Program-made: the position numbers and the translations under genes | Assembly: GCF_037094685.1 (NCBI RefSeq) | Contig: NZ_CP146614.1 | Location: 2,356,001-2,420,000, forward strand | Reading direction: 5' to 3' | Length of the DNA: 64,000 nucleotides | From: Massilia sp. METH4 | GTDB taxonomy: Bacteria > Pseudomonadota > Gammaproteobacteria > Burkholderiales > Burkholderiaceae_D | Shown: positions 1 to 10,215 of the stretch, in pieces | Layout of the letters: each line of letters opens with the position of its first letter | Position numbering within the stretch: the first letter of the stretch is position 1 | Notes under the pieces: model-generated | Seen by the model: the letters and a program-made list of their open reading frames with translations, nothing else | The model's database searches: none | What the model was told of the DNA's origin: nothing

Positions 1-417
1 GCCGGTGCCCAGGCCGGCACGGTTGCCGAGGCAGCGGCCGAAGTGACCGAAGGCGCCGATGCAGACGCCGAAGCGCCGGCGGAGGGCGAGCCGGCGCCGG
101 CCAAGCGTGCCCGTGCCCCGCGCAAGCCGGCTGCGAAAAAGCCGCGGACCAGCAAGGCCAAGGCCGCGGCCGACGACACCCCGGCCGCCGTGATGGATAC
201 GCTGCTGGCGGATACGCCGGTGGCCGAAGCCGTCATCGACACCATCACCGACGCCCCGGTGCCGGAAGCGGCCGAAGGCGCCGCTCCGCTGGAGCCGGCC
301 GAGCCGGCGCCAGGCGGCGACGCCGGCGGGCCGAAGCGCGGCAAGAAGCCGGGCGCGCACAAGGCGCCCGCGCGCAGCCGGTTGCCGCGCAAGCCGAAAG
401 GCAAGGCCGAGGGCTGA
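1..417 (+). CDS. C-terminal part of a Lys/Ala/Pro-rich protein (possibly an RNase E/G tail)
   Basis: The frame is open from the first base of the window, so this is the 3' end of a gene that begins upstream. The visible 138 residues are low-complexity: acidic Ala/Glu/Pro stretches alternate with basic patches such as KRARAPRKPAAKKPR, and the protein ends in a very basic KPKGKAEG tail. No catalytic domain is visible. Tails of this kind are found on betaproteobacterial ribonuclease E, where they bind RNA and degradosome partners, and also on histone-like and translocation proteins. The RNase E reading is inference from composition only. An internal GTG at 43 could be mistaken for a start, but nothing upstream of it looks like a ribosome binding site. 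Confidence 0.55.
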   Translation, partial: AGAQAGTVAEAAAEVTEGADADAEAPAEGEPAPAKRARAPRKPAAKKPRTSKAKAAADDTPAAVMDTLLADTPVAEAVIDTITDAPVPEAAEGAAPLEPAEPAPGGDAGGPKRGKKPGAHKAPARSRLPRKPKGKAEG

Positions 418-502
418 GGGGCGAACACCCCGGCGGGCGCGATTTACCTGCGCCCGCTTTGCTGCCATACTGCGCCTCAAGCGAAACTCATGGCGGCTGT
501 CG

Positions 503-1354
503 ATGGCGATCCTGTCCGAAATCACCCTGTACCCGATCAAGTCCTGCGGCGGCATTGCGCTGCGCTCGGCCACGCTCACGCGTGCCGGCCTGATGTCCGA
601 GCGCATCTATGACCGTGAATGGATGGTCGTGGATGCGGGCGGCCATTGCCTGACCCAGCGCGAGCACCCGAAAATGGCGCTGATCGCGCCGCGCATCAAG
701 CTCGATACGCTGGAGTTGCGCGCACCGGGCATGTTGCGCCTCGAGATCCCGCTTGGCCTGCCCGATCCCGACACCGCGCCCACCCTCACGGTGCAGGTGT
801 GGGACCACACGCTGCAAGCCTATGACTGCGACGAGCTGACCGCCGCCTGGTTCAGCAACTACCTGGGCGTGCCGTGCCGGCTGGTGCGCTTCCACCCGAA
901 CGCGCTGCGCCTGTCGAACATGAAATGGACGGGCGGCGTGGAAGCACCCACGCTGTTTTCCGACGGCTACCCGGTGCTCGTCATCGGCGCCGAATCCCTG
1001 CGCGACCTGAACGGGCGGCTGGAGAAGGCCGGCCGCTCGCCGCTGCCGATGAACCGTTTTCGACCCAACCTCGTCTTCGAAGGCATCGGCGCCTACGAGG
1101 AAGATTACGTGGCCGCGTTCCGTGCCGGCGGCGCGGTGCTCAAGCCCGTAAAACCGTGCCCGCGCTGCCCCATGCCCTCGATCGACCAGGCCACCGGCGA
1201 GTTCGGCCCCGACCCGCTCGACATCCTGCAAGCCTACCGTGCCAAGCCGGAAGTGGAGGGCGGCATCTGCTTCGGCATGAACAATATCCTGCTCGAAGGC
1301 GATGGCGAGACAGTCCGCCTGGGCCAGGAAGTGGAAGCCGAACTGGCTTTCTGA
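503..1354 (+). CDS. MOSC domain protein (YcbX-like)
   Basis: This 283-residue protein has the two-part layout of YcbX-type MOSC proteins: an N-terminal beta-barrel (about 1-120, beginning ILSEITLYPIKSCGG) and a MOSC domain (about 130-283). The conserved cysteine segment CPRCPMPSID near residues 217-226 is the presumed sulfur-carrying or molybdenum-cofactor-binding site, as in the C-terminal domain of Moco sulfurase. In E. coli, YcbX takes part in molybdoenzyme-dependent reduction of N-hydroxylated bases; the same role here is inferred from the family. ATG 503 is preferred over the out-of-frame ATG at 490. The gene lies 11 nt upstream of the GGDEF gene and is probably co-transcribed with it. 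Confidence 0.85.
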   Translation: MAILSEITLYPIKSCGGIALRSATLTRAGLMSERIYDREWMVVDAGGHCLTQREHPKMALIAPRIKLDTLELRAPGMLRLEIPLGLPDPDTAPTLTVQVWDHTLQAYDCDELTAAWFSNYLGVPCRLVRFHPNALRLSNMKWTGGVEAPTLFSDGYPVLVIGAESLRDLNGRLEKAGRSPLPMNRFRPNLVFEGIGAYEEDYVAAFRAGGAVLKPVKPCPRCPMPSIDQATGEFGPDPLDILQAYRAKPEVEGGICFGMNNILLEGDGETVRLGQEVEAELAF

Positions 1355-1365
1355 ACAGGCAGCCG

Positions 1366-2466
1366 ATGACCGATTTGCCCGACGACCTGGCGGCCGAAAA
1401 CCGCGCGCTGCGCGAGCGCATGGCCTGGATGCTGGAACAGGCCGAGCGCAACCACGCCATCATGATGCGCCACCAGGCATTCGACCTGGAGATCGTGGGC
1501 GCCACCAGCTTCCCCGAACTAATCGGCAGCATCTTCCGCACGCTGCCGGCGATCTCGGAACTGGAAAGCGTCACCCTGTCCCTCGTCGACGAGGGAGCGG
1601 ATATCCGCACGGTGATGGAAAGGCTGGGCGTCGATTTCGCCGCCTTCCCCGACCTGCTGTTCGTGGCGGGCAGCGGCCAGCTCGGGCTGGAGCCGGCGCC
1701 GCGGCCGCGCCTCGGCAGCTTCGATGCCGCGCGCGACAGCCGGCACTTTCCGGGCGCGACTGCGTTGCAGAGCGTGGCCGTCGTGCCGCTGCTGCGCAAC
1801 AAGCGCGTGATCGGCACGCTGAACCTGGGCAGCGCCGATCCTGCGCGCTTCACGCCCAGCCTGGGCACCGATTTCGTCGAGCACATGGCTTCGATCATTG
1901 CGATCTGCCTGGAAAACGTGATCAGCAACGAGATGCTCAAGTACATCGGGCTGACCGATTCCCTCACCGGCGTATACAACCGCCGCTACCTGGACCGGCG
2001 CCTGCTCGAGGAAATCGCGCGCGCGCGTCGCCAGCGCTACGACCTGTCGTTCATGTACATCGACATCGACCACTTCAAGCGCATCAACGACACGCTGGGC
2101 CACCAGGGCGGCGATGAGGTGCTGCGCGAAGTGGCCGCCCGCATCAAGGCCGAGCTGCGCCTGTCCGACGCGCTGGCCCGCTTCGGCGGCGAGGAATTCG
2201 TGGTGCTGCTGATCGACGCGGACCTGGACAGCGCCGCCTTCGTGGCCGAGCGTATCCGCGCCGGCATCTCGAGCGCCATGATCGACCTGCCGGGCAGCCT
2301 GAAGGTGTCGATCACGGGCTCGATCGGCGTGGCCAGCCTGTCCGGCACGGCCGCCGACGGCAGCGCGGAAACGGCGGCGCGCGAACTGATCGCCCAGGCC
2401 GACGAGGCGCTGTACCAGGCCAAGGCGGGTGGGCGCGACCGGGTGGTGCGCTACGCGGGAGCCTGA
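1366..2466 (+). CDS. GAF/DUF484-like sensor diguanylate cyclase (GGEEF)
   Basis: A 366-residue soluble protein. A short N-terminal coiled coil (about 8-30) leads into a DUF484/GAF-like sensory region (about 35-185), followed by a GGDEF domain (about 195-366). The active-site loop is GGEEF at 274-278, which normally makes cyclic di-GMP from two GTP. An RLSD motif five residues before it matches the RxxD product-inhibition site, so feedback inhibition is likely. The start is ATG 1366, 11 nt after the MOSC stop; the reading frame is also open upstream through the MOSC gene, but that part is a shadow. No transmembrane segment is seen, so the signal is presumably cytoplasmic. The ligand is unknown. 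Confidence 0.88.
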   Translation: MTDLPDDLAAENRALRERMAWMLEQAERNHAIMMRHQAFDLEIVGATSFPELIGSIFRTLPAISELESVTLSLVDEGADIRTVMERLGVDFAAFPDLLFVAGSGQLGLEPAPRPRLGSFDAARDSRHFPGATALQSVAVVPLLRNKRVIGTLNLGSADPARFTPSLGTDFVEHMASIIAICLENVISNEMLKYIGLTDSLTGVYNRRYLDRRLLEEIARARRQRYDLSFMYIDIDHFKRINDTLGHQGGDEVLREVAARIKAELRLSDALARFGGEEFVVLLIDADLDSAAFVAERIRAGISSAMIDLPGSLKVSITGSIGVASLSGTAADGSAETAARELIAQADEALYQAKAGGRDRVVRYAGA

Positions 2467-2648
2467 CTTCTCCTGGCCGCTCTGGCGCCGGCGCGTCCGC
2501 GTCTCGCACGGCGCCCAGCGACAGCCCAGGCATGTGCGTGGTGCTCCTGGATCGTTAAATGGCCGAGGGCAAACGCGTCGCCGCCCAGCGGTCTACGGGC
2601 TGATGCTGCTGCGGCAAACGAAGGCACTGCACGTATCGCACTATCGTG

Positions 2649-2978
2649 TCAGCCCCGCGGCTGCAGGGCAATGACCGCCATGCCACCGAGCGCCAGCGCG
2701 GCGCCGGCCACGTCCCAGCGCGTCAGCGCGATGCCATCTACGAAGCGCAGCCACAGCAAAGCCACGGCGATGTACATGCCGCCATAGGCAGCGTAGGTCC
2801 GTCCAGCGGCGGTAGGATGCAGCGTCAACAGCCAGGCAAAGAGCGCCAGCGAGGCGGCGGCCGGCACCAGCAGCCAGGGAGAACGGCCATCCTTGAGCAC
2901 CAGCCAGGGCAGGTAGCAGCCCACGATCTCGGCCAGCGCGGTGACCGCGAACAGGAGCGACAGGCGCAGCGTCTCCAC
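2649..2978 (-). CDS. YnfA/UPF0060 family small membrane protein
   Basis: A 109-residue protein with four predicted membrane helices (about 4-22, 33-52, 60-80 and 88-107). The pattern [12 protein letters not shown] ... [21 protein letters not shown] is characteristic of the UPF0060/YnfA family, which is related to small multidrug resistance transporters. Family members are usually 105-110 residues, so the length fits. The start is a GTG at 2978, only 2 nt after the antiporter stop codon, which implies translational coupling. The frame is open further upstream inside the antiporter gene, but that part is an antiporter shadow. Substrate unknown. Confidence 0.85.
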   Translation of the reverse strand: METLRLSLLFAVTALAEIVGCYLPWLVLKDGRSPWLLVPAAASLALFAWLLTLHPTAAGRTYAAYGGMYIAVALLWLRFVDGIALTRWDVAGAALALGGMAVIALQPRG

Positions 2979-2980
2979 CG

Positions 2981-4954
2981 TCAGCCCAGCAGCATCTGTT
3001 CGGCGCGCGCGACGGCCTGCGCATTGCCGCGCAGGACGACCACGTCGCCCGCTTCCAGCACCATGTCGGCCGAGGCATCGAGTCTCTCGCGACCGCGCCG
3101 GATCGCCATGAGCTCCGCGCCGTCCACGTCGATCTCGCCCACGGCGCGGCCCACGCACTGGGCCGCATCGGTCAGCCGCACCGTGTGCAGGCGCGTCGTT
3201 TCGGTATCGTCGCCCACGTCGCTGATGCCGTGGAAGTAGCCGCGCAGCGAGGCGTAGCGCTCTTCCCGGGCGGCCTGCACGCGGTGCACGACCTTGCGCA
3301 GCGGCACGCCCAGCATCACCAGCGCGTGCGAGGCGAGCATCAGGCTGCCCTCCATCAGTTCCGGTACCACCTCGGCGGCGCCGGCCGCCTTCAGGCGGTC
3401 CAGGTCGGAGTCGTCGTGGCTGCGCACGATCACCGGCAGCGTGGGCGCCAGCTCGTGCACCAGGTGCAGCACCTTCAGCGCCGACGGGGTGCTGGCATAT
3501 GTGATCACCAGCGCGCTGGCGCGGTAGATGCCGGCCGCCACCAGGCTTTCGCGGCGCGCCGCGTCGCCGTAGCTCACGTTGGCGCCGGCCGAGCGGGCTT
3601 CCTGCACGCGGGTCGGGTCGAGGTCCAGCGCATGGTAGGCGATGCCTTCTTCCGCCAGCAGGGTGGCCAGGCTCTGGCCGCTGCGGCCGAAGCCGGCCAC
3701 GATCACGTGCTGTTGCGTGGCCATGGTGCGGGCCGCCAGCTGCGTGAGGTTCAGCGACTGCATCATCCATTCGTTGCTGGCGAATTTCAGCACCAGCTTG
3801 TCCGAATGCTCGATCAGGAACGGGGCGGCCAGCATCGACAGCACCATCGACGCCAGTACCACCTGGATCACGAACGGGTCGACCAGCTCCATGCCGCCCA
3901 CGACGTTGAGCAGCACGAAGCCGAACTCACCCGCCTGTGCCAGCGCCAGGCCGGTGCGCATCGATACGCCGTCCGAGGCGCCGAACAGCTTGGCCAGGCC
4001 GGCGATCAGCGCGAACTTCATCAGCACCGGGAAGACCAGCAGCGCCAGCACCAGCCACCAGTTTTCCAGCACCACGCGCACGTTCAGCAGCATGCCGATG
4101 GTGATGAAGAACAGGCCGAGCAGCACGTCGCGGAACGGCTTGATGTCTTCCTCGACCTGGTGCTTGTATTCCGTTTCTGAGATCAGCATCCCGGCCACGA
4201 AGGCACCCAGCGCCAGCGACAGGCCGGCGCGCTCGGTGAGCCAGGCCGCCGCCAGCGTCACCAGCAGCAGGTTCAGCATGAACAGTTCCTGCGAGCGGCG
4301 CTTGACCACCACGGTGAACCAGGCGCGCATCAGCTTCTGGCCGAACACCAGCAGCAGCACCAGCACCAGCACGGCCTTGACTGCGGCCCAGCCCAGCGTG
4401 ACCAGCAGGTTGTCCGGGTTCTTCGCCAGCGCGGGGATCAGGATCAGCAGGGGTACCACGGCGATATCCTGGAACAGCAGGATGCCGATGATCTTGCGGC
4501 CGTGTTCCGATTCCAGCTCCAGCCGCTCCGTGAGCATCTTGACCACGATCGCCGTCGAGGACATCGCCAGCGCGCCGCCCAGCGCGAACGCCGCCTGCCA
4601 GGAGATGTTGATCCACGGCGGCAGCGCGCTGGCGACCAGCCAGCCGAAAGCCATCGTGGCGACGATCGTGAGCACCACCTGGGCCATGCCCAGGCCGAAC
4701 ACGTCGCTGCGCATCGACCTCAATTTCGGCAGCGAGAATTCGAGGCCGATCGAAAACATCAGGAACACCACGCCGAATTCGGCCAGTGCGTGGGTGGCAT
4801 GGCTTTCTTCGGCGAGCCCCAGCGCGTGCGGGCCGATCAGGATGCCCACGGCCAGGTAGCCGAGCATGGGCGGCAGGTGCAGCATGCGGAAGGCGACGAC
4901 GCCCAGCACCGCGCTGCCCAGCAGGAGCAGGGTCAGTTCAAGGGGGGAGAACAC
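2981..4954 (-). CDS. CPA2-family cation:proton antiporter with RCK domains (KefB/YbaL-like)
   Basis: A 657-residue inner-membrane protein. The N-terminal 380 or so residues are a Na+/H+-exchanger type domain of about 12 helices, with [12 protein letters not shown] and [12 protein letters not shown] motifs typical of KefB/YbaL. A TrkA-N (RCK) Rossmann domain begins near residue 415 with GFGRSGQS, and a TrkA-C domain lies at about 570-655. Such proteins exchange K+ or Na+ for protons under control of nucleotide or thiol ligands bound to the RCK domain. The start is a GTG at 4954. It is divergent from kdsD, 106 nt away. Assignment to KefB, KefC or YbaL cannot be settled from sequence alone. Confidence 0.88.
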   Translation of the reverse strand: MFSPLELTLLLLGSAVLGVVAFRMLHLPPMLGYLAVGILIGPHALGLAEESHATHALAEFGVVFLMFSIGLEFSLPKLRSMRSDVFGLGMAQVVLTIVATMAFGWLVASALPPWINISWQAAFALGGALAMSSTAIVVKMLTERLELESEHGRKIIGILLFQDIAVVPLLILIPALAKNPDNLLVTLGWAAVKAVLVLVLLLVFGQKLMRAWFTVVVKRRSQELFMLNLLLVTLAAAWLTERAGLSLALGAFVAGMLISETEYKHQVEEDIKPFRDVLLGLFFITIGMLLNVRVVLENWWLVLALLVFPVLMKFALIAGLAKLFGASDGVSMRTGLALAQAGEFGFVLLNVVGGMELVDPFVIQVVLASMVLSMLAAPFLIEHSDKLVLKFASNEWMMQSLNLTQLAARTMATQQHVIVAGFGRSGQSLATLLAEEGIAYHALDLDPTRVQEARSAGANVSYGDAARRESLVAAGIYRASALVITYASTPSALKVLHLVHELAPTLPVIVRSHDDSDLDRLKAAGAAEVVPELMEGSLMLASHALVMLGVPLRKVVHRVQAAREERYASLRGYFHGISDVGDDTETTRLHTVRLTDAAQCVGRAVGEIDVDGAELMAIRRGRERLDASADMVLEAGDVVVLRGNAQAVARAEQMLLG

Positions 4955-5048
4955 GGGAGTGTCCCTGGGAAGCCGATGGAATCGAGTGGATGCTGCGCGG
5001 TTGCGGAGTTTGTAACATCTGGCAAGTTTTTTGCTTTCCCAATTCGGC

Positions 5049-5054
5049 TATACT
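5049..5054 (+). promoter_or_regulatory. -10-like TATACT just ahead of kdsD
   Basis: TATACT is one mismatch from the sigma-70 -10 consensus and ends 6 nt before ATG 5061. If it is used, transcription would begin at or next to that ATG, giving a leaderless message or pointing to the downstream ATG 5085 as the true start. No convincing -35 box lies 16-18 bp upstream. Confidence 0.35.
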
Positions 5055-5060
5055 TTCGGC

Positions 5061-6083
5061 ATGAGTGTAACCCATGAAAAAACAATGCTGAAAGCTTTTG
5101 ATGCAACAACCGCAAGCCGCGCGCTGAAGCTGGCGCGCGAGACCCTGCAAATCGAGGCGGACGCGCTGACCGCCCTGCATGACCGCCTGGCCACGGACGA
5201 AAGCGTTGGCAAGGCCGTGTCGCTGCTGCTGAACTGCAAGGGCCGCGTTGTCGTGTCCGGCATCGGCAAGTCCGGCCATATTGGCCGCAAGATCGCCGCC
5301 ACGCTGGCATCGACCGGCACCCCGGCGCTGTTCGTGCACCCGGCCGAAGCGGCGCACGGCGACCTGGGCATGGTGACCCCGGAGGACGCTTTCATCGCGA
5401 TCTCGTATTCCGGCGAGAGCACCGAGCTGATGGCGATCCTGCCCGTGGTCAAGCGCATGGGTGGCGTGGTGATCTCCATGACGGGCAAGCCCGAATCGAG
5501 CCTGGCGAAGCTGGCGGACGTGCACCTGGACGTGTCGGTGGCCAAGGAGGCGTGCCCGATGAACCTGGCGCCCACCGCATCGACCACGGTTACGCTGGCG
5601 CTGGGCGACGCGATCGCCGTCGCGCTCCTGGACCTGCGCGGTTTCAAGGAAGAGGATTTCGCCCGCTCGCACCCCGGCGGCGCGCTGGGCCGCCGCCTGC
5701 TGACGCATGTGCGCGACATCATGCGCCAGGGCGACGCGATCCCGGCCGTCACGGCCGACACGCGGCTGCCGGACGCGCTGATGCAGATCACGCAAAAAGG
5801 CATGGGCATGACGGCCGTGGTCGATGCACAATACCGGCCGGTGGGCGTGTTCACCGACGGCGACCTGCGCCGCATGATCGACAAGGTGCAGGACTTTTCG
5901 AAAGTCGTGATCGGCGACGTGATGCATGCCAATCCCCGCACCATCGGGCCGGACAAGCTGGCCGTCGATGCGGTGGCCGTGATGGAAGAGTACCGCATCA
6001 ACCAGATGCTGGTGGTGGATGAAGACGGCAAGCTGGTCGGCGCGCTGCACATCCATGACCTGACGCGCGCAAAGGTGATCTGA
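5061..6083 (+). CDS. kdsD: D-arabinose 5-phosphate isomerase (KdsD/KpsF)
   Basis: A 340-residue cytoplasmic enzyme that converts ribulose 5-phosphate to arabinose 5-phosphate, the first step of Kdo synthesis for lipopolysaccharide. A SIS domain occupies about 35-185 (VVVSGIGKSGHIGRK, then HGDLGMVTPED and SYSGESTE), followed by two CBS domains (about 215-340). The segment KEACPMNLAPTASTT matches the family's conserved active-site region. An alternative start at ATG 5085 would give 332 residues, close to the 328 of E. coli KdsD; ATG 5061 is kept here. It begins the kdsD-kdsC-lptC-lptA-lptB run, with kdsC starting 1 nt after its stop. Confidence 0.93.
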   Translation: MSVTHEKTMLKAFDATTASRALKLARETLQIEADALTALHDRLATDESVGKAVSLLLNCKGRVVVSGIGKSGHIGRKIAATLASTGTPALFVHPAEAAHGDLGMVTPEDAFIAISYSGESTELMAILPVVKRMGGVVISMTGKPESSLAKLADVHLDVSVAKEACPMNLAPTASTTVTLALGDAIAVALLDLRGFKEEDFARSHPGGALGRRLLTHVRDIMRQGDAIPAVTADTRLPDALMQITQKGMGMTAVVDAQYRPVGVFTDGDLRRMIDKVQDFSKVVIGDVMHANPRTIGPDKLAVDAVAVMEEYRINQMLVVDEDGKLVGALHIHDLTRAKVI

Positions 6084-6084
6084 C

Positions 6085-6624
6085 ATGAGTATTCAATATG
6101 ACGCGGCCGTCGTCGAACGGGCCGCGAAGGTCAGGCTGTTCATTTTCGACGTCGACGGCGTGCTGACCGACGGCGGCCTGCACTACGGCGCCGAAGGCGA
6201 GGCGTTCAAGACGTTCAACGTGCAGGACGGCCTGGGCATCAAGCTGTTGCAGGAAGCGGGCATCCTCACCGGCATCATCAGCGCGCGCCGTTCGCCGCAG
6301 GTGACGGCGCGCGCCAAGGACCTGGCGATCGAATTCGTGCACCAGGGCGGGCATGACAAGCTCACGCCGTTCAAGGCGCTGCTGGCCCAGCTGAACCTTT
6401 CCGAGGAGCAGGTGGGGTTCATCGGCGACGACGTGGTCGATCTACCCATCCTGTCGCGCGTCGGTTTCGCCGTGGCGGTGCCGAACGCGCGCCCGGAAGT
6501 GCTCACGCGCGTGCATCACGTGACGGAAAACCGTGGCGGCCATGGCGCCGTGCGCGAAGTGTGCGAATTCGTGATGCGTGCGCAAGGCAGTTACGAGCGC
6601 GTGATGGCCCAGTTCCTGGGCTGA
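6085..6624 (+). CDS. kdsC: 3-deoxy-D-manno-octulosonate 8-phosphate phosphatase (KdsC)
   Basis: A 179-residue HAD-superfamily phosphatase that releases Kdo from Kdo-8-phosphate. HAD motif I is FDVDGVLTDG near residues 18-27, motif II is ISARRS, and motif III/IV is FIGDDVVDLPI. As in other KdsC proteins there is no large cap domain; these enzymes work as tetramers. It starts 1 nt after the kdsD stop, so the two consecutive steps around Kdo8P are made from one message. Confidence 0.94.
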   Translation: MSIQYDAAVVERAAKVRLFIFDVDGVLTDGGLHYGAEGEAFKTFNVQDGLGIKLLQEAGILTGIISARRSPQVTARAKDLAIEFVHQGGHDKLTPFKALLAQLNLSEEQVGFIGDDVVDLPILSRVGFAVAVPNARPEVLTRVHHVTENRGGHGAVREVCEFVMRAQGSYERVMAQFLG

Positions 6625-6641
6625 CGTTTCAAGGAGAAGCC

Positions 6642-7235
6642 ATGCGCAACCAGCGAACCGCCCACCGCTACCGGCTGTCGATCGGCATGATGCTCGCGCT
6701 GTTCGGCGCGCTGGGCTCGTTCTGGCTCGTCCAGATGATGGATCGGGCCGGCGGAGAAATGGAGGCGGGCATCAAGGTCGACGAGCCGGATTACATCGTG
6801 GAGCGCTTCTCGTTCGTGCGCATGACGAAGACCGGCCAGCCCAGCTACATCATTTCAGGCGACAAGCTGACGCACCGGCCGTCCGACGATTCGTCGGAGG
6901 TCGAGAAGCCGGTGGTGCGCAGCCTGTCGGGCGACAAGCCGCCGATGGACATCCGCGCCGAGCGTGCCCGCGTTGACCAGGACAATGCGCGCGTGACGTT
7001 GACGAAGAACGTGAACATCCACCGCGCCGCCGCGCCGAACGCACGGGACATGACGCTGACGACGGAAAAGCTGACGATTTATCCCGACGAGGACCGCATG
7101 GAAACGGACCAGCCGGTGCGGATGCAGAGCGGCGGCGCCACCGCCACCGGCGTGGGCATGCAGGCCAACAATGCCACCCGCCAGTTGCAGCTGGGGCGCG
7201 GCACGATCGTGTATCCACCCCGGGCGCGGCAATAG
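6642..7235 (+). CDS. lptC: LPS export protein LptC
   Basis: A 197-residue bitopic inner-membrane protein with one N-terminal membrane helix (about 12-32) and a periplasmic beta-jellyroll LptC domain (about 50-190). It receives lipopolysaccharide from the LptB2FG extractor and passes it to LptA. The start at ATG 6642 is fixed by a strong AAGGAGAA Shine-Dalgarno at 6631-6638; the frame is open further upstream inside kdsC, but that is a shadow. Sequence conservation in this family is low, so the call leans on the fold-like repeats, size and position between kdsC and lptA. Confidence 0.88.
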   Translation: MRNQRTAHRYRLSIGMMLALFGALGSFWLVQMMDRAGGEMEAGIKVDEPDYIVERFSFVRMTKTGQPSYIISGDKLTHRPSDDSSEVEKPVVRSLSGDKPPMDIRAERARVDQDNARVTLTKNVNIHRAAAPNARDMTLTTEKLTIYPDEDRMETDQPVRMQSGGATATGVGMQANNATRQLQLGRGTIVYPPRARQ

Positions 7236-7252
7236 ACAAATAGGAATCGAAG

Positions 7253-7837
7253 ATGAAGAAACTCATACTGTCGGCGTTACTGCTGCTGGGAGCGGCGGGG
7301 TTCGCGGCGGCCGAGAAGGCCGACTCGTACAAGCCCACGGAAATCAACTACGGCCGCCTGGACGCGGACGACGTCAAGCAGGTGTACACCTTCACCGGCG
7401 ACGTGACGCTCACCCGCGGCACGCTGCGCATGAAGGCCGACAAGGCGGTGGTGACCTACACGCCGGACGGCTACCAGCTGGCCACCCTGACCGGCGGCGG
7501 CAAGAAGGTGACCTTCCGCCAGAAGCGCGACGGCGAGGGCGACCAGTGGATGGAAGGCGAGGCCGACCGCATCGAATACGATGAAAAGGGCGAGCTGGTG
7601 AAGATGTATTCGAAGGCGAAAATCCGCCGCCTCGAAGGCAGCAAGCCGAGCGACGAGGTCGAGGGCGAATTCATCTCCTACGACAGCCGCCGCGAATTCT
7701 TCAGCGTGCGCAATACCAGCACGGGTAACGACAAGCCGGGCGCGGGCCGCGGCACGATGGTGATCCAGCCGAAACGCACGGCGCCGCCGCCGGCCGGCAC
7801 CACCCAACCGCCGGCCGCGCCGGCAGCGGGGGACTGA
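7253..7837 (+). CDS. lptA: LPS transport periplasmic protein LptA
   Basis: A 194-residue secreted protein. The signal peptide ([19 protein letters not shown]) is likely cleaved near residue 20. An OstA/LptA domain (about 30-150) follows, with [17 protein letters not shown] and [10 protein letters not shown] motifs. It forms the periplasmic bridge that carries LPS from LptC to LptD. The C-terminus is a Pro/Ala-rich tail of about 25 residues. It lies 17 nt after lptC, and its TGA overlaps the lptB ATG (TGATG). Confidence 0.92.
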   Translation: MKKLILSALLLLGAAGFAAAEKADSYKPTEINYGRLDADDVKQVYTFTGDVTLTRGTLRMKADKAVVTYTPDGYQLATLTGGGKKVTFRQKRDGEGDQWMEGEADRIEYDEKGELVKMYSKAKIRRLEGSKPSDEVEGEFISYDSRREFFSVRNTSTGNDKPGAGRGTMVIQPKRTAPPPAGTTQPPAAPAAGD

Positions 7838-8595
7838 TGGACGGAGCGCAACAGAATTGCAGCACGCTGATCGTGCGTGGCTTGCAAAAGAGCTATGGCA
7901 AGCGGCAGGTGGTGCACGACGTGTCTTTGCAGCTGGCGTGCGGCGAAGTGGTGGGCCTGCTGGGTCCGAACGGCGCGGGCAAGACCACGTCGTTCTACAT
8001 GATCGTGGGCCTCGTCGCCTCGGACGCCGGCACCATCGACCTCGACGGTACCGACATCTCGACGCTGCCGATCCACAAGCGCGCCACGCTCGGCCTGTCC
8101 TACCTGCCGCAGGAAGCCTCCGTGTTCCGCAAGCTGACGGTGGAGGACAATATCCGTGCCGTGCTGGAGATCCAGAAGGTCAATGGCAAGGCCTTGCCGA
8201 AGGCCGACATCGATGCGCGGCTGAACGCGCTGCTGGCCGACCTGCAGATCGAGAAGCTGCGCGAGAACACGGCGCTGTCGCTGTCCGGCGGCGAGCGGCG
8301 CCGCGTGGAAATCGCCCGCGCGCTGGCCACCAACCCGCGTTTCGTGCTGCTCGACGAGCCGTTCGCCGGCGTGGACCCGATCGCGGTGATCGAAATCCAG
8401 CGCATCGTGCGCTTCCTGAAGGAGCGTGGCATCGGCGTATTGATCACGGATCACAACGTGCGCGAAACGCTGGGCATCTGCGACCGGGCGTATATCATCA
8501 ATCAGGGCAGCGTACTGGCTTCCGGCCGGCCGGACGACATCATTGCCGACGAATCCGTGCGCCGCGTTTATCTGGGTGAACATTTCCGCATGTGA
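7837..8595 (+). CDS. lptB: LPS export ABC transporter ATP-binding protein LptB
   Basis: A 252-residue ABC ATPase that powers LPS extraction with LptF and LptG, which are not in this window. Walker A is [10 protein letters not shown] (about 45-54), the signature is [16 protein letters not shown], and Walker B is [13 protein letters not shown] followed by the switch region ITDHNV. The segment [12 protein letters not shown] matches the Q-loop of LptB proteins. Its ATG overlaps the lptA stop, consistent with coupled translation. It is followed after 50 nt by rpoN, the usual neighbour. Confidence 0.95.
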   Translation: MDGAQQNCSTLIVRGLQKSYGKRQVVHDVSLQLACGEVVGLLGPNGAGKTTSFYMIVGLVASDAGTIDLDGTDISTLPIHKRATLGLSYLPQEASVFRKLTVEDNIRAVLEIQKVNGKALPKADIDARLNALLADLQIEKLRENTALSLSGGERRRVEIARALATNPRFVLLDEPFAGVDPIAVIEIQRIVRFLKERGIGVLITDHNVRETLGICDRAYIINQGSVLASGRPDDIIADESVRRVYLGEHFRM

Positions 8596-8645
8596 TCCAC
8601 CATTTCCAGCCCTTGAACGCAGCCCTTGAACGTTATTGATCAGCC

Positions 8646-10115
8646 ATGAAACAGTCTTTGCAACTGCGCACTTCCCAGCATCTCGCGCTGACGCCGCAAC
8701 TGCAGCAGTCGATCCGGCTGCTGCAATTGTCCACGCTGGAGCTGCACCAGGAACTGGAACAGCTGCTGACCGATAACCCCCTGCTCGAGCGGCTCGACGA
8801 TCCGCTCGACCGCTCGGTGCGCCTGCTGGCCGATGGCGCGATCAATACCTCGCAGGGCGGCACCGAGGCGCCGCCGGAGGGCGGCCCGGCGCACGACGCG
8901 CCGGCCGCGCCGGAACCGGAGGCGTATGACGGCGGCGATGGCGAAGGGCTGGCCACCGGCGACCTCGACTGGGGCAGCGCCGGCAGCGGCAAGGGCCCGG
9001 ACGACGACGATGCCCGCCCGCAGCTGGAAGCGAGCCACCGCAGCCTGCGCGAGCACCTGATGGAGCAGATGCGCGTCACGGTCCTCGAATCCCGCGATCG
9101 CGCCCTGGTGGAACTGATCATCGACGCGCTGGACGACAACGGCTATCTCGAAGAGAGCCTGGAAGAGATCCATGAACGCTTGCCGGAAGAGCTGGAAATC
9201 GAGATCGACGAGTTGCGCACGGCCCTGAAACTGCTGCAGAGCTTCGACCCGCCCGGCATCGGCGCCCGCAACGCCTCCGAATGCCTGGCGCTGCAGATCC
9301 GGCGCATGCCGAACGTGCCGCTGGTGACCCGCCGCATGGCGCTGTGCATCGTCGAAAAACACCTGCAATGGTTCGCCCAGCGCGACTTCAACAAGCTCAA
9401 GAAGGCGCTCGATTGCGATGACGAAGACTTGCGAGAGGCGCAGGCCGTGATTCGCCAATGCAATCCGCATCCGGGCGCCGCCTTCGCACCCGACGTGTCA
9501 GACTATGTGGTACCGGACGTGGTGGTGAAGAAAGGACGCAACGGCTGGGTCGTCACACTGAACAACGACGTGATGCCGCGCCTGCGTGTCAATGCGCTGT
9601 ATGCCAGCCTGCTCAAGCAGGGCAAGGGCGAATCGCAGATGAGCGCCCAGTTGCAGGAAGCCAAGTGGCTCATCAAGAACATGCGCCAGCGCTTCGACAC
9701 CATCCTCCGCGTGGCCCAGGCCATCGTCGAGCGGCAGAAGAACTTTTTCTCGCATGGCGCTGTGGCAATGAGGCCCCTTGTGTTGCGCGAGATTGCTGAT
9801 ACACTGGGCCTGCACGAGAGCACTATCTCTCGGGTAACAACTCAAAAATACATGCTGACCCCTCACGGCATGTTTGAGTTGAAGTACTTTTTTGGCAGCC
9901 ATGTCGCAACCGAAGCTGGTGGGGAAGCTTCCTCGACTGCGATCAGGGCGCTGATTGTGCAATTCACAGGAGCCGAAGACCCGAAGAACCCTTTATCCGA
10001 CAGTAAGATTGCGGACATGCTGGGTGAACAAGGCATGGTGATTGCACGGCGCACCGTCGCCAAGTATCGCGAAGCATTGAAAATCCCTCCAGTCAGCCTC
10101 CGCAAGTCTTTGTAG
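8646..10115 (+). CDS. rpoN: RNA polymerase sigma-54 factor RpoN
   Basis: A 489-residue sigma-54 factor that directs polymerase to -24/-12 promoters and needs AAA+ activators. Region I is Gln/Leu-rich at 1-50 ([21 protein letters not shown]), the acidic region II runs about 60-135, the core-binding region follows, the helix-turn-helix sits near 370-400, and the invariant RpoN box [10 protein letters not shown] is at about 466-475. The acidic linker is rather long. It lies directly downstream of lptB and upstream of hpf, as in most proteobacteria. Confidence 0.96.
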   Translation: MKQSLQLRTSQHLALTPQLQQSIRLLQLSTLELHQELEQLLTDNPLLERLDDPLDRSVRLLADGAINTSQGGTEAPPEGGPAHDAPAAPEPEAYDGGDGEGLATGDLDWGSAGSGKGPDDDDARPQLEASHRSLREHLMEQMRVTVLESRDRALVELIIDALDDNGYLEESLEEIHERLPEELEIEIDELRTALKLLQSFDPPGIGARNASECLALQIRRMPNVPLVTRRMALCIVEKHLQWFAQRDFNKLKKALDCDDEDLREAQAVIRQCNPHPGAAFAPDVSDYVVPDVVVKKGRNGWVVTLNNDVMPRLRVNALYASLLKQGKGESQMSAQLQEAKWLIKNMRQRFDTILRVAQAIVERQKNFFSHGAVAMRPLVLREIADTLGLHESTISRVTTQKYMLTPHGMFELKYFFGSHVATEAGGEASSTAIRALIVQFTGAEDPKNPLSDSKIADMLGEQGMVIARRTVAKYREALKIPPVSLRKSL

Positions 10116-10215
10116 TCACTCTTTGCTTTTCATGCAGTGCATGGGTTCCTCTGCGCCGCCGTCTTGATTGGTGGAGACCGCACGAACCTGTAAATATTTC
10201 TTTAGGAGTGTGTGT

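Noticed and set aside
2467..2648. Small RNA or gene between the GGDEF and YnfA genes
   Set aside because: No promoter, terminator or stable stem recognised in this 180-bp gap between two convergent units.
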